From: Lentisphaera profundi
GTDB taxonomy: Bacteria > Verrucomicrobiota > Lentisphaeria > Lentisphaerales > Lentisphaeraceae
Reading direction: 5' to 3'
Assembly: GCF_028728065.1 (NCBI RefSeq)
Contig: NZ_CP117811.1
Span: 1,054,001 to 1,118,000, forward strand
Length of the DNA stretch: 64,000 bases
The notes under the pieces were generated by a model. That model did not search any database and was not told where the DNA came from. It saw only the letters and a program-made list of their open reading frames with translations. The translations under genes and the position numbers were made by a program. Below are positions 18,415 through 26,867 of the stretch, piece by piece. Position 1 is the stretch's first letter. Each line of letters opens with the position of its first letter.

Positions 18415-20394
18415 ATGAGTTCAAAGACAATATATATTTTAAGTTTATGTGGTTTATCCTTTTTAGCTGTTAATGCAGAAAACACAGTCTTCCGTAAGTT
18501 GACTTTTGACAAATTTTCGAGTGACAAGGTACAAACTGTGGATAGTTCTTCAAACAAAGCTCATCTAGCTCTTTCGGGTCAAGGTATTGTTGAAGGATTA
18601 AAGGGCAAAGCCTTAGAGTTTAAAGTTGGTGGACAAGCACTTGAACTCGGTGATTTAGCGATTGAAGCACCCGCGACCGTAAGTTTTTGGATCAAATCAA
18701 ATAGTCCGCAAAAAGATGGAAGGATTCTTTCTCAGTTAGACGGACCAGTAGCGAATCAATCGGGCTCATTGCGTATTAATGGATCGCAGTTAGAAGTCTG
18801 GAATACCAAGCAGTGGACTTCTGTACTTAGTGGCTTGAGTTTTCAGGGTATTTGGCAGCATGTGACGCTCACTTTTGAGTCTGATGAAAAAGTTATCGGC
18901 TATTTGAATGGGCATACCAATCGTGAGGCTCGTAGTCGTTTTGATTTTAGTGGTGTTAAGGCTGGATTAGCGGCTAAATACCTAGGTCAATATGGTGAGT
19001 CATTTGTGGGTTCTTTAGATGATTTTCGTATTTATAAAGGTGTTTTAAGTCAGCAAGAAATTGAAGCTTTATATCCCAGTGCATTATTTAAGGAATCACA
19101 GCTAGCAGCAGCGGAAGCACAAAAAAAAGCTACACCGACTACAGCTTTATATGACTGGAGATCTAACATGGTGATCGCCCCAAGAAAGCGTGATGCATCC
19201 GGACTTTTACAGCCCTTACAATCCTATGACGAAACGATTGAACGCGGGATGTCCTTTATCTTAGACGATCACTTAGAATGGTTTCAGGCAGAAGAGACTT
19301 TACTCGATGAGCAAGGTAAAAAACAGCGGCCTTGGGTGTACTACTCAAACGTGCAGCATAATGGGGCACCCTTTCCAAGGGCCGTAGATAGATTCACCTC
19401 CTATCCAGCTTTTCATCATGCACTTAATATAAAAACATTTATTTCTTACTGGAACTATGCGGGGGACGAACGAGCCTTGCAGGATGCTATTGATTTAGCG
19501 GATTGGGATATAGCCAATAGCACACCGGCTGACTGGGCTTATGGTAGTATGCCCTACAGTACTTTTGAACACAAAAAGCCAGGTGGCTTTCGCGATGGTG
19601 CTGGGATTATGCCCGATAAATCAGCTATCTTAGCACTGGCTTATCTCGACTTGTATGAGGCGACTGGCAAAGATCGTTTCCTCAAAGCAGGAGAGGCGAT
19701 TGCAAAAACCTTGAGCTTGCGTCAGCGCGCTAATGGAACTTGGCCCTTTAGAGTCGACCCCAAGACCGAAAGAGTCGTCGAGGAATATACCAGTAGCGTG
19801 ATCTATGCGGTGAAGTTATTCGAGCGCTTGGACAAGTTTAACGAGAATAGTCATTATCGTCCCCATCGCGATAAAACTTGGAATTGGCTCGTCAAGGGCC
19901 CGATCAAGACCAAGGAGTTTCGCGGTTTTTATGAAGATATTCCTCCCAGTACGAAAGGTCGTACCAATTATGATTGTCTCGATACGATTCGCTACCTCTT
20001 AGCTAATCGCACAGAGGATAACGGCTACCTTGAAATGGCAAAAGAGCTCAACGTCTGGATAGAAAAAACCTTTCTGGATAAGATTCCTGGATTTGAACCA
20101 GCAGCAGGAATTCGGGAACAGCTGCAATGCAATGTGGTTATGGGAATTCATAGTTTAAATTGGGCATCGATGCTGATGGAATTAGCGCAAGCAACAGGCG
20201 ACGAAAAGATGCGTCAACGCGCCCAACAAACCGCCAATTACACCACTTATTACCTCCAGCCAGACAATCGTATTGTCGTGGGCTTTACCTATAAACAACT
20301 GTGGTACAGCTGTCACGTCGGTGTCATTCTTTACCTCTTTGATTTTGTTGAGATAAGTAAGAAAAATCCAAAGAGCAAGGTCAAATTTAATTAG
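18415..20394 (+). CDS. Secreted LamG plus alpha/alpha-toroid protein, lyase-like
   Basis: 659 residues from the ATG at 18415. The frame is open further upstream into the tandem repeat, but AAAGGTGA lies just before 18415 and a clean signal peptide follows (YILSLCGLSFLAVNA). Residues ~20-225 are a LamG domain closely related to those of the two upstream enzymes. Residues ~260-640 are helical and Trp/Tyr-rich, with toroid-type repeats (ALAYLDLYEATGKDRFLKAG, ~420), like pectate lyase or glycuronidase alpha/alpha barrels. It lacks the GH43-like module of the larger relative. Probably an extracellular polysaccharide lyase or hydrolase under the promoter at 18320; the catalytic class is not certain. 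Confidence 0.7.
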   Translation: MSSKTIYILSLCGLSFLAVNAENTVFRKLTFDKFSSDKVQTVDSSSNKAHLALSGQGIVEGLKGKALEFKVGGQALELGDLAIEAPATVSFWIKSNSPQKDGRILSQLDGPVANQSGSLRINGSQLEVWNTKQWTSVLSGLSFQGIWQHVTLTFESDEKVIGYLNGHTNREARSRFDFSGVKAGLAAKYLGQYGESFVGSLDDFRIYKGVLSQQEIEALYPSALFKESQLAAAEAQKKATPTTALYDWRSNMVIAPRKRDASGLLQPLQSYDETIERGMSFILDDHLEWFQAEETLLDEQGKKQRPWVYYSNVQHNGAPFPRAVDRFTSYPAFHHALNIKTFISYWNYAGDERALQDAIDLADWDIANSTPADWAYGSMPYSTFEHKKPGGFRDGAGIMPDKSAILALAYLDLYEATGKDRFLKAGEAIAKTLSLRQRANGTWPFRVDPKTERVVEEYTSSVIYAVKLFERLDKFNENSHYRPHRDKTWNWLVKGPIKTKEFRGFYEDIPPSTKGRTNYDCLDTIRYLLANRTEDNGYLEMAKELNVWIEKTFLDKIPGFEPAAGIREQLQCNVVMGIHSLNWASMLMELAQATGDEKMRQRAQQTANYTTYYLQPDNRIVVGFTYKQLWYSCHVGVILYLFDFVEISKKNPKSKVKFN

Positions 20395-20464
20395 TACGAG
20401 TTAGATGGACTGCCTGCAAGCATCGCAAGCGAAACTTAATAAGAGACATAAACAAGGAAACAGC

Positions 20465-21187
20465 ATGAATACAAATAGCTTAAAACAGCCAAGAAGTTTC
20501 ACTTTGATTGAATTGCTCGTGGTCGTGGCAATCATTGGAATATTAGCATCGCTTGTATTACCAGCTTTAGGAACAGCGAGGAAAAAATCTAGGACAGCAG
20601 TTTGCAAGAGTAACCTTAGACAAATTGGCACACTTCATATGATGTATGCGGATGATAATAAAGATTTATTTCCTAGTTTTAATGATGGTAATCCCGCTTG
20701 GGATTATTATAATTGGGGAGGAAAGCAAGGCACTGAATTCACACCGAATCAGCGTTTTTTAAACCCTTACATAGGCGTTAATGGCGTGGTTACGACCACG
20801 AGTACAGGAGCTGTAGAAATCTTTAAGTGTCCTAGTGATGATGGCACTACTGGCGCTTTTAGTAGACAACCAACAGTTTGGGATCGCTTTGGGACGAGCT
20901 ACCTGTATAATAGTTCTGAAAATGCAAGGGCCGGGACGGCAGGTATAGGTGGACGTACACAGACAGATATAGTGAATCCATCACAAGTCATCCTTGCCAA
21001 CGATTTTTCTTTTAATGCTTATTTGGTTAATTTGGTTCCCTTTCACATTAGTTCTTGGCACAAAGAGGATAATGGCTGGGGAAATGTCTTATTTGTTGAC
21101 GGCCACGTCAGTTTTCGTCAGGCAAAGTTTGAGGCGGGCAATAATCATACTTTTGATGACTGGACTTTTCTTCTCGATGGTCTATGA
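20465..21187 (+). CDS. Type II secretion-type pseudopilin (prepilin cleavage domain, H-x-DG family)
   Basis: 240 residues from the ATG at 20465, preceded by AAGGAAAC; upstream in-frame codons to 20405 have no ribosome site. The N terminus has the prepilin peptidase motif and hydrophobic helix ([19 protein letters not shown], residues ~13-31) with the Glu at +5. The C-terminal LFVDGHVSFRQ is the H-x-DG signature common in large pseudopilin families of Planctomycetes, Verrucomicrobia and Lentisphaerae. It is 70 bp downstream of the lyase-like gene and about 60 bp before the Tat oxidoreductase, so it appears to be a member of the polysaccharide operon. Possibly a surface or periplasmic fibre that helps export or display enzymes; this role is inferred. 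Confidence 0.85.
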   Translation: MNTNSLKQPRSFTLIELLVVVAIIGILASLVLPALGTARKKSRTAVCKSNLRQIGTLHMMYADDNKDLFPSFNDGNPAWDYYNWGGKQGTEFTPNQRFLNPYIGVNGVVTTTSTGAVEIFKCPSDDGTTGAFSRQPTVWDRFGTSYLYNSSENARAGTAGIGGRTQTDIVNPSQVILANDFSFNAYLVNLVPFHISSWHKEDNGWGNVLFVDGHVSFRQAKFEAGNNHTFDDWTFLLDGL

Positions 21188-21249
21188 AAAAAAAATGATT
21201 TTGAGTGGGATTAAAGTATTTTACAAAAAAAAAAACATAAGGATGTCTC

Positions 21250-22527
21250 ATGAAAAACAAAGAGAATGAATTAGGCAATGAAAGTAAAACAGTCGAAAAT
21301 TCAAATTTTTCTAGACGAGGTTTTTTACAAAGTTTAGGTGGAGCAGGGGCGCTACTTGGCATGGGTGGACTCAGTACTCAGACAGTGGCAGCCGAAGTAC
21401 CACGAGATGCCCAGGGAAAGATTATCCCAGGTTTTGAGAAAAACCAGAATACAGGAGCTCAGGCTCAAGGCTGGAAATCAGTTTCTAATCGAAAAATCCG
21501 CGTCGGTATTGCGGGCTATGGTCTTTGCCGTTTCGGCGCGACCTTCTTTTATCAAAATCATCCCAATGTGGAAGTTGTGGCAGCGACGGACCTCGATCCA
21601 GGGCGTTGTGCGGCTTTAGCAAAAGCAGTCGGCGCAAAGAAAACTTACCCTTCTTGTGAAGAGATGATCAAAGATAAGAGCATTGAAGCTATCTATATTG
21701 CCACTGACGCGCCGAGTCATGCTCGTCTCGCTATCATGGCGCTCAATCATGGCAAGCACGTTTGTTCTGCAGTTCCCGCCGTCTTTGGCTTTGAGGCTGA
21801 AGGTCAAGCTGAGGAGCTGTTTAATGCGGTGAAGTCGAGCGGCATGAAGTATCAGATGAACGAAACCTCTAGCTTCCACGCAGGTCTTTATTCCCATAGA
21901 TTGCAATACCAAGCGGGTAGACTCGGTAAAATCATTTACTCTGAGGGTGAATACTATCATGACTTCGGCCCTCATGGCTTAGCAAGCTACAACCCTAAAA
22001 ATGGTAAAATAGATAAGCATGGCTGGCGTCGAGGACTCGTGCCCATGTGGTACCCCACTCATGCTACAGCCTATTATATTTCAATTACGGGTGGGCGCTT
22101 TACTGAGGTATCTGGCTTGGGGACAGCAAGCCTTTATTCAGAGTTTCAGGCCGAAAATAATGGCCATAAAAATCCTTTTGGTACCGAAGTTGCCCTACTA
22201 AAAACTAGCGAGGGTGGCATGTCGCGCATGGCAGTGAGTTGGGATATGAAAAATGCTCATGGTGAGAAAGGACGAGTCTACGGCCAAAAGCCTTATGATG
22301 CTAAAATTAATGGCAGTCGCCCAGCCTTACCTCCAGGGGTCAGTGGAGGTCACCATGGTGGTTCACACGGACAATTGACGAGTGACTTCATTGAATCGAT
22401 CTTGTTGGATAAACAGCCGATGGTGGATATTGGTGCTGCGCTCAATATGACCCTTGCTGGAGTGATCGCTCATAAGTCGGCACTTGCCGGTGGCGAATGG
22501 CTGAAGATCCCTCAATACGATTTATAG
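21250..22527 (+). CDS. Tat-exported Gfo/Idh/MocA-family oxidoreductase
   Basis: 425 residues. The N terminus carries a twin-arginine signal (SRRGFLQSLGGAGALLGMGG, residues ~18-37), so the folded, cofactor-loaded enzyme should be exported. The Rossmann domain begins RVGIAGYGLCRFGA (~81), and the dinucleotide loop ends in AATDLDPGRC. The EAxxxG-type motif and the C-terminal alpha/beta sheet domain follow. In PVC bacteria such proteins often accompany sulfatases and glycosidases; some relatives act as glycoside hydrolases (GH109-like), but no specific motif is claimed here. AAGGATG lies upstream of the ATG. A terminator follows the stop. Confidence 0.85.
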   Translation: MKNKENELGNESKTVENSNFSRRGFLQSLGGAGALLGMGGLSTQTVAAEVPRDAQGKIIPGFEKNQNTGAQAQGWKSVSNRKIRVGIAGYGLCRFGATFFYQNHPNVEVVAATDLDPGRCAALAKAVGAKKTYPSCEEMIKDKSIEAIYIATDAPSHARLAIMALNHGKHVCSAVPAVFGFEAEGQAEELFNAVKSSGMKYQMNETSSFHAGLYSHRLQYQAGRLGKIIYSEGEYYHDFGPHGLASYNPKNGKIDKHGWRRGLVPMWYPTHATAYYISITGGRFTEVSGLGTASLYSEFQAENNGHKNPFGTEVALLKTSEGGMSRMAVSWDMKNAHGEKGRVYGQKPYDAKINGSRPALPPGVSGGHHGGSHGQLTSDFIESILLDKQPMVDIGAALNMTLAGVIAHKSALAGGEWLKIPQYDL

Positions 22528-22555
22528 TCCACAGAATATTAATTTACTTAGATCA

Positions 22556-22590
22556 AACCATGAGTTATCCCAAAGACTCATGGTTTTTTT
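22556..22590 (+). terminator. Rho-independent terminator
   Basis: Stem CCATGAGT (22558-22565) pairs with ACTCATGG (22576-22583) across a 10-base loop and is followed by seven T. It ends the transcript of the Tat oxidoreductase operon 30 bp after its stop codon. Confidence 0.85.
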
Positions 22591-22641
22591 GATGAAAGAG
22601 AAGATAGATTAAAGTCTGAATAATTAAAAAGAGGATTCACA

Positions 22642-22692
22642 ATGAAGACTAAATGGCTAGTGAATTTCTGGTGTAACGATTCTTATGAGTAG
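22642..22692 (+). CDS. Possible 16-codon leader peptide
   Basis: ATG at 22642 has a good ribosome site (AAAGAGGA) and opens a 16-residue frame, MKTKWLVNFWCNDSYE, whose TAG overlaps the start of the following oxidoreductase. The downstream ATG at 22685 has no clear ribosome site of its own. Translational coupling through a leader peptide, or the scar of an N-terminal rearrangement, would both explain this. The peptide itself has no recognisable function. Confidence 0.3.
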   Translation: MKTKWLVNFWCNDSYE

Positions 22693-23740
22693 TGCAAAGA
22701 TAGGCTTAGGTGTGATCGGTATCAGTGCCCAAAATATGGGTAGTACGATGTTTTTGCTCCAAGATGAAACCGACCTGCGTTACTCGCTAGAAGCCATTTG
22801 TTCCGATAAGCAAGATGAAATACATGCTCTAGCTCAAGAGAAAAAGCTTGCTTTTGCGACGACGGATTATCGTGCCCTAGTGGAACATCCTAAAGTGGAT
22901 GTGGTGGCGGTATATTCACCAGATGGTTTACATGCTGAGCACTGTTTGGCAGCGCTTGAAGCAGGTAAGCATGTTATTTGCACCAAGCCCATGGTGACCA
23001 GCCTAGAACAGGCCAAAGCTATTGTGGAGGCGGTTAAGAAGAACTCATGTAAATTTTTGCTAGGTCAAACCATGCGCTTTGATCGTCAGTTTCTTGCCTT
23101 GCGCAAATTTTTCGATGATGGTGAGCTAGGTGAGATTATGGCTGCAGAAGCTTATTATAATCACGATATGCGTCCGGTCTATGAGTTCACCCCTTGGCGG
23201 CTGAATATGCCACAAGATCTGATGTATGGTGGCGTTACTCATCCGGTAGATATCTTGAGAAGCTTCATGGGTGATGTGGCCGAAGTTCATTGCTTTTCAG
23301 TAAAAGGTAAGCTCACCCCGAAATTCCCACAGGACAATTTATTTTTTCTCAATCTAAAATTTGCTAGTGGAACCATCGCACAAGTGCGTGGTCTTTATGA
23401 CGTAGTAGAACCACCGACGCCGATGATGGGGCTGACACTTTACGGGACAAAGGCCACGGCAGTGGCGGAATTTAGTGACAATGGTCCTGGTAAAATCAGT
23501 TATTCCATTGATGGCGAAAATGAAGTACGGGTGGTGAACTTTGAAGCTGAAAAAGACCTCAGTGTTTACGGCCATGGAGCTACCGTGATTCGCTACATGC
23601 GTCATTTTCAGGACTGCTTAGATCGGGATCTTGAGCCAAGCCCTAATGAGCTTGATGGCGCGCGAGCTGTCTCGGTAGCGCACTCAGCTTGGGAATCGTC
23701 AAAAACGGGCAAAGTACAAGAAGTATTTAATGACTTCTAG
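22685..23740 (+). CDS. Gfo/Idh/MocA-family oxidoreductase, cytoplasmic
   Basis: 351 residues. The N-terminal Rossmann fold starts GLGVIGISAQNMGS, with VDVVAVYSPDGLHAEH (~73) and the family motif GKHVICTKPMV (~98) containing the conserved Lys-Pro. The C-terminal sheet domain follows, including DLMYGGVTHPVDILRSF (~178), whose Gly-x-x-x-His is typical of sugar dehydrogenases in this family. No export signal, unlike the Tat oxidoreductase upstream. Likely oxidises or reduces a sugar or inositol-like compound with NAD(P). It lies after a terminator and may have its own transcript; the start is discussed with the leader ORF. Confidence 0.85.
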   Translation: MSSAKIGLGVIGISAQNMGSTMFLLQDETDLRYSLEAICSDKQDEIHALAQEKKLAFATTDYRALVEHPKVDVVAVYSPDGLHAEHCLAALEAGKHVICTKPMVTSLEQAKAIVEAVKKNSCKFLLGQTMRFDRQFLALRKFFDDGELGEIMAAEAYYNHDMRPVYEFTPWRLNMPQDLMYGGVTHPVDILRSFMGDVAEVHCFSVKGKLTPKFPQDNLFFLNLKFASGTIAQVRGLYDVVEPPTPMMGLTLYGTKATAVAEFSDNGPGKISYSIDGENEVRVVNFEAEKDLSVYGHGATVIRYMRHFQDCLDRDLEPSPNELDGARAVSVAHSAWESSKTGKVQEVFNDF

Positions 23741-23879
23741 GACTTTGTAAGATCGGTCTCGATTAAGCATATCTTGCAGATTGTTGCGCGAAGCGCAAAT
23801 ATTTGTCGGGTCAAGGGCTGCCAAGGTCCTGCCGGACGGGCAGATAAAAACTATTCGCCTCTGCGGCGAGCAGCTCGAT

Positions 23880-24210
23880 GAGGGACGGAGTCCCTCTAAT
23901 GGTAGGGAACTTAAGCTTTTTTTTATTTAATTATATATGGGGCTCTGCCCCAAACCCTGCAAGGAGCTGCCACTCCTGGACCAGGCAGATGAATTGAATA
24001 CAGCACTCTGTTTAACTAAGATTAAGCATAGGAGCGCAGCGACTAGCGTTGGGATTCTTAAGGGTACAAGTACCCTTGAGCGGGGCGGGGGCAGAGCCCC
24101 TATATATTAAAACCCATAAATGCCTCCGGCGGACGGAGAGCCTCCGCGGGCGGACTAGCTTCGCAAAAACCCACCTAAAACCCCTTAAGTTCCCACCCAT
24201 TAGGAGCCCC
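23880..24210. repeat. Long imperfect inverted repeat, MITE-like, in a 686-bp non-coding gap
   Basis: Nested arms can be seen. The outer pair is CTAATGGTAGGGAACTTAAG (about 23897-23916) with its near complement at about 24184-24203. The inner pair is TATATATGGGGCTCTGCCCC (23932-23951) with the near complement at 24088-24108. The centre has a hairpin, AAGGGTAC/GTACCCTT, at 24060-24077. GC-rich hairpins such as GAGGGAC/GTCCCTC flank the left arm. No transposase is present and the short open frames inside have no coding features. It is probably a dispersed non-autonomous element or structured repeat. Confidence 0.6.
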
Positions 24211-24298
24211 TCTCGTATGCGAAGCATAAAAATACCGATCTGCAGAGTCTGGCTAATCGGGAGATCGGTTGAATTAATCGCCGACGAGCCTCTATCTC

Positions 24299-24394
24299 TA
24301 TTACATGAGCTTCATGTAATTTAAATTGCGTTTTTTGTAACGAACATATTTATTCCTTGTATAATATATCAAGATCCAATGAGGTTTGAAACCT
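24299..24394 (+). promoter_or_regulatory. Palindromes and possible promoter upstream of the frameshifted sulfatase gene
   Basis: ATTACATGA (24300-24308) and TCATGTAAT (24312-24320) form a 9-base inverted repeat with a 3-base spacer. A TATAAT hexamer is at 24360-24365, with a poor -35 (TTGTAA, 19-base spacing). AGGTTT-G-AAACCT (24382-24394) is a second palindrome after the -10. The first may be an activator or repressor site and the second an operator; neither matches a binding site I can name. Confidence 0.4.
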
Positions 24395-24426
24395 TAAGGA
24401 TATAATTTGATAAGGTAAGAATAAAT

Positions 24427-25925
24427 ATGAATAAGTTAATAGGCTTAACGGTTTTAGGTTTTGTATCATTTGCGAGTTCCTTATTAGCGAAAGCTGAGCG
24501 ACCTAATATTTTACTAATTTTCTCAGATGATCACGCTAAGAAAGCACTGAGTTGCTACGGCAATAAGGATATTCAGACTCCCGGACTGGATCGCATTGCT
24601 GATGGTGGGGTGCGCTTTAATCATGCCTTGGTACCCAATTCATTCTGTACGCCTTCACGAGCGGTAACGCTGACGGGAAAATACTCCCACAAGAATGGTG
24701 TCACCAAGCTCAATCAATCATTTAATGGTTCGCAACAGACTTTTCCCAAGCTCTTGCAAGCCGCGGGTTACGAAACGGCGCTCTTGGGCAAGTGGCATTT
24801 ACTCTCTAAGCCCACGGGCTTTGATTATTATTGTGTTCAGAAAATGCAGGGCATGCCTTTTGATCCGCGCGTTTTTGAAGCTCAACACGAATGGATAGCC
24901 TGGAGTCCACAAGACCGCAAATCCTATATGAAGGGTGGTCGAGTATTGCAGGGTTATAATAATGATGTGATCACCACCGAGGCGATCAATTGGATCAAGA
25001 ATAGAAAGGATAAGAACAAGCCATTCTGTATGCTCTTACATCCCAAGCCACCTCATGCGCCTTATACTTCTGCAACAAGAGATGAAGATTATTTGAAGGA
25101 TGTGACCATTCCCGAACCCGCAACACTGCACGATGATTATAAGGGTCGAACGCCTCGTGCTATAGCGGGAAAAATGACTTCAAATCGCCTTGTATTAGGG
25201 CCGTCATTTCAAAAGCACCGTAAACAATTGGAAAAAGACAACCCAAATATAACGAGAAAAGAACTCACGGGTAAAATGTACCAAGAATACATCAAGGGCT
25301 ATTACCGCTTAGTCAAGTCTGTGGATGATAACGTCGGGCGTGTATTGGATTATTTGAAAGAGAGTGGTTTAGAGGAAAATACTTTAGTGATCTACACTTC
25401 CGATCAAGGTTTTCCTTAGGTGAGCATGGCTTTTATAATAAGCAGTGGATGTACGAGAATCCTCTTCACGCGCCGTTTTTAGTGAAATTTCCCGGTGTGA
25501 TCAAGTCGGGTCAGGTTCACGAATCAATGACCAGCCATGTCGATATTGCGCCCACCATTTTAGATTTTGCGGGGGCCGCCATTCCCGAAGATATGCAGGG
25601 TTTTTCATTAAAGCCGCTTTTATTGGGTCAGAAAGATCAGGTTCGCAAGGCTTCTTATTATCATTTTTATTCCCATGGTGAACGCTTACCCGAGATGATT
25701 GGGGTGCGTACTGAGCGTTACAAACTCATTCATTACCCGGCAATGAAGGGACAAGCCCGCTGGGAGCTCTTTGACCTAGAGCGTGACTCAGAAGAAATGA
25801 AAAACTTGGCGCATAAGCCCGAATATAAAGAGCTTAAAGAAAACTTAAAAAAACAATTGCGTCAACTCATTGAAGAAGTGGATGATGATTCAGTCAATGC
25901 ACCTGCACTGATGAGTTTAAAATAA
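24427..25925 (+). pseudogene. Sulfatase, interrupted by a one-base frameshift
   Basis: Secreted formylglycine-type sulfatase in two frames: 330 codons from 24427 to a stop at 25417-25419, then the rest in the next frame to 25925, about 499 residues in all. There is a signal peptide (cut near LLAKAE). The active-site Cys is in SFCTPSRAVTLTGK (~78-85), with metal-site SDDHAKKA, KWHLL and HPKPPHAPY. The break is at about 25411-25415, where SDQGF should be followed by LGEHGFYN; one base is missing after TTT. C-terminal sulfatase features (RTERYKLIHY, WELFDLERDSEE) continue normally in the second frame, so the lesion is recent or a sequencing error in a short T run. Confidence 0.85.
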
Positions 25926-25954
25926 TTTAAAACGAAATAAGAGAGATTTAAAAA

Positions 25955-26866
25955 ATGATAAAAAAAGTATTGTTGCTGTTGTTATGTGTAAGCTTAAGTT
26001 TTGCTGTGAACGCACAAAAAAAGAATAAAAAAGCAAAAGAGCCTAAGGCCACGCATACGGATGTAAGTTATGGTCAATTTGACCGCAACAAAATCGATTT
26101 TTGGCAGGCCGAAGGAGAGGGGCCGCGGCCTGTTTACATCCATATTCATGGTGGCGGATGGGTTGTGGGGGATAAGAATCGCTTTAAGGGGGCTCAAAAA
26201 TTCTTGGACAAAGGCATCTCCGTTGCCGCGATCAATTATCGTTTAACGGCGACTGACCCTTTACCAGCTCCGGTTTTGGATGCTGCTCGCGCGGTGCAGT
26301 TCTTGCGTTACAAAGCTAAAGATTGGAATATCGATAAGAATAAATTTGTCTTGAGCGGTGGTAGTGCGGGTGCCTGTACATCGATGTGGATTGCTTGTCA
26401 CGATGATTTGGCTAAGCCTAATTCAAAAGATCCGGTGGAACGTGAATCATCACGAGTTCAAGGTATCTCAGTAGCGGGTGGACAAAGTTCAATTGATCCA
26501 AAACAAATTGAACCCTGGATTGGTCCCAATGTTTATCATGAGATGATCTATAAGGCTGTGGGAGAGAAGAACATTGAGGATGCCTTAAAAAATTATGATC
26601 AGCACAAGGCTTTGTACAAAGAGTATTCACCCTACAATCATTTGACTAAGGATGATCCTCCGATGCTTTTATCTTATGGCGGTGATATGAGCCTGCCTTC
26701 TAAGAGCCTTGGGCACGGTATTCATCACGGCATGTTTGGCCTTAAAATGAAAGAAAAATCAGATAAACTGGGTCACAATAAGATTTATTTGTCAATCGGG
26801 AAAAATCGATCGCAGGAATTCCCTAATCGCGATGACTTTGTTTATAAAATTTTATTGGGGAAATAA
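25955..26866 (+). CDS. Secreted alpha/beta hydrolase, carboxylesterase-like
   Basis: 303 residues with a signal peptide (KVLLLLLCVSLSFAVNA). Oxyanion motif HIHGGGWVVG (~55) and nucleophile motif LSGGSAGA (~131, Ser in GGSAG) are those of HSL/BD-FAE-type esterases. A late GIHHGMFG (~252) may carry the catalytic His. Likely removes acyl groups from polysaccharide fragments outside the cytoplasm, in step with the flanking sulfatases. It starts 29 bp after the sulfatase stop, with AAGAGAGA upstream, and its stop overlaps the ribosome site of the SGNH hydrolase gene, so the genes from 24427 to 29344 look like one operon. Confidence 0.85.
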   Translation: MIKKVLLLLLCVSLSFAVNAQKKNKKAKEPKATHTDVSYGQFDRNKIDFWQAEGEGPRPVYIHIHGGGWVVGDKNRFKGAQKFLDKGISVAAINYRLTATDPLPAPVLDAARAVQFLRYKAKDWNIDKNKFVLSGGSAGACTSMWIACHDDLAKPNSKDPVERESSRVQGISVAGGQSSIDPKQIEPWIGPNVYHEMIYKAVGEKNIEDALKNYDQHKALYKEYSPYNHLTKDDPPMLLSYGGDMSLPSKSLGHGIHHGMFGLKMKEKSDKLGHNKIYLSIGKNRSQEFPNRDDFVYKILLGK

Positions 26867-26867
26867 G

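Noticed and set aside
24012-24324. Two overlapping open frames on opposite strands (24012-24227 and 24049-24324)
   Set aside because: They are formed by the GC-rich inverted repeat, have odd Arg/Pro-rich composition, and have no ribosome site or family features.
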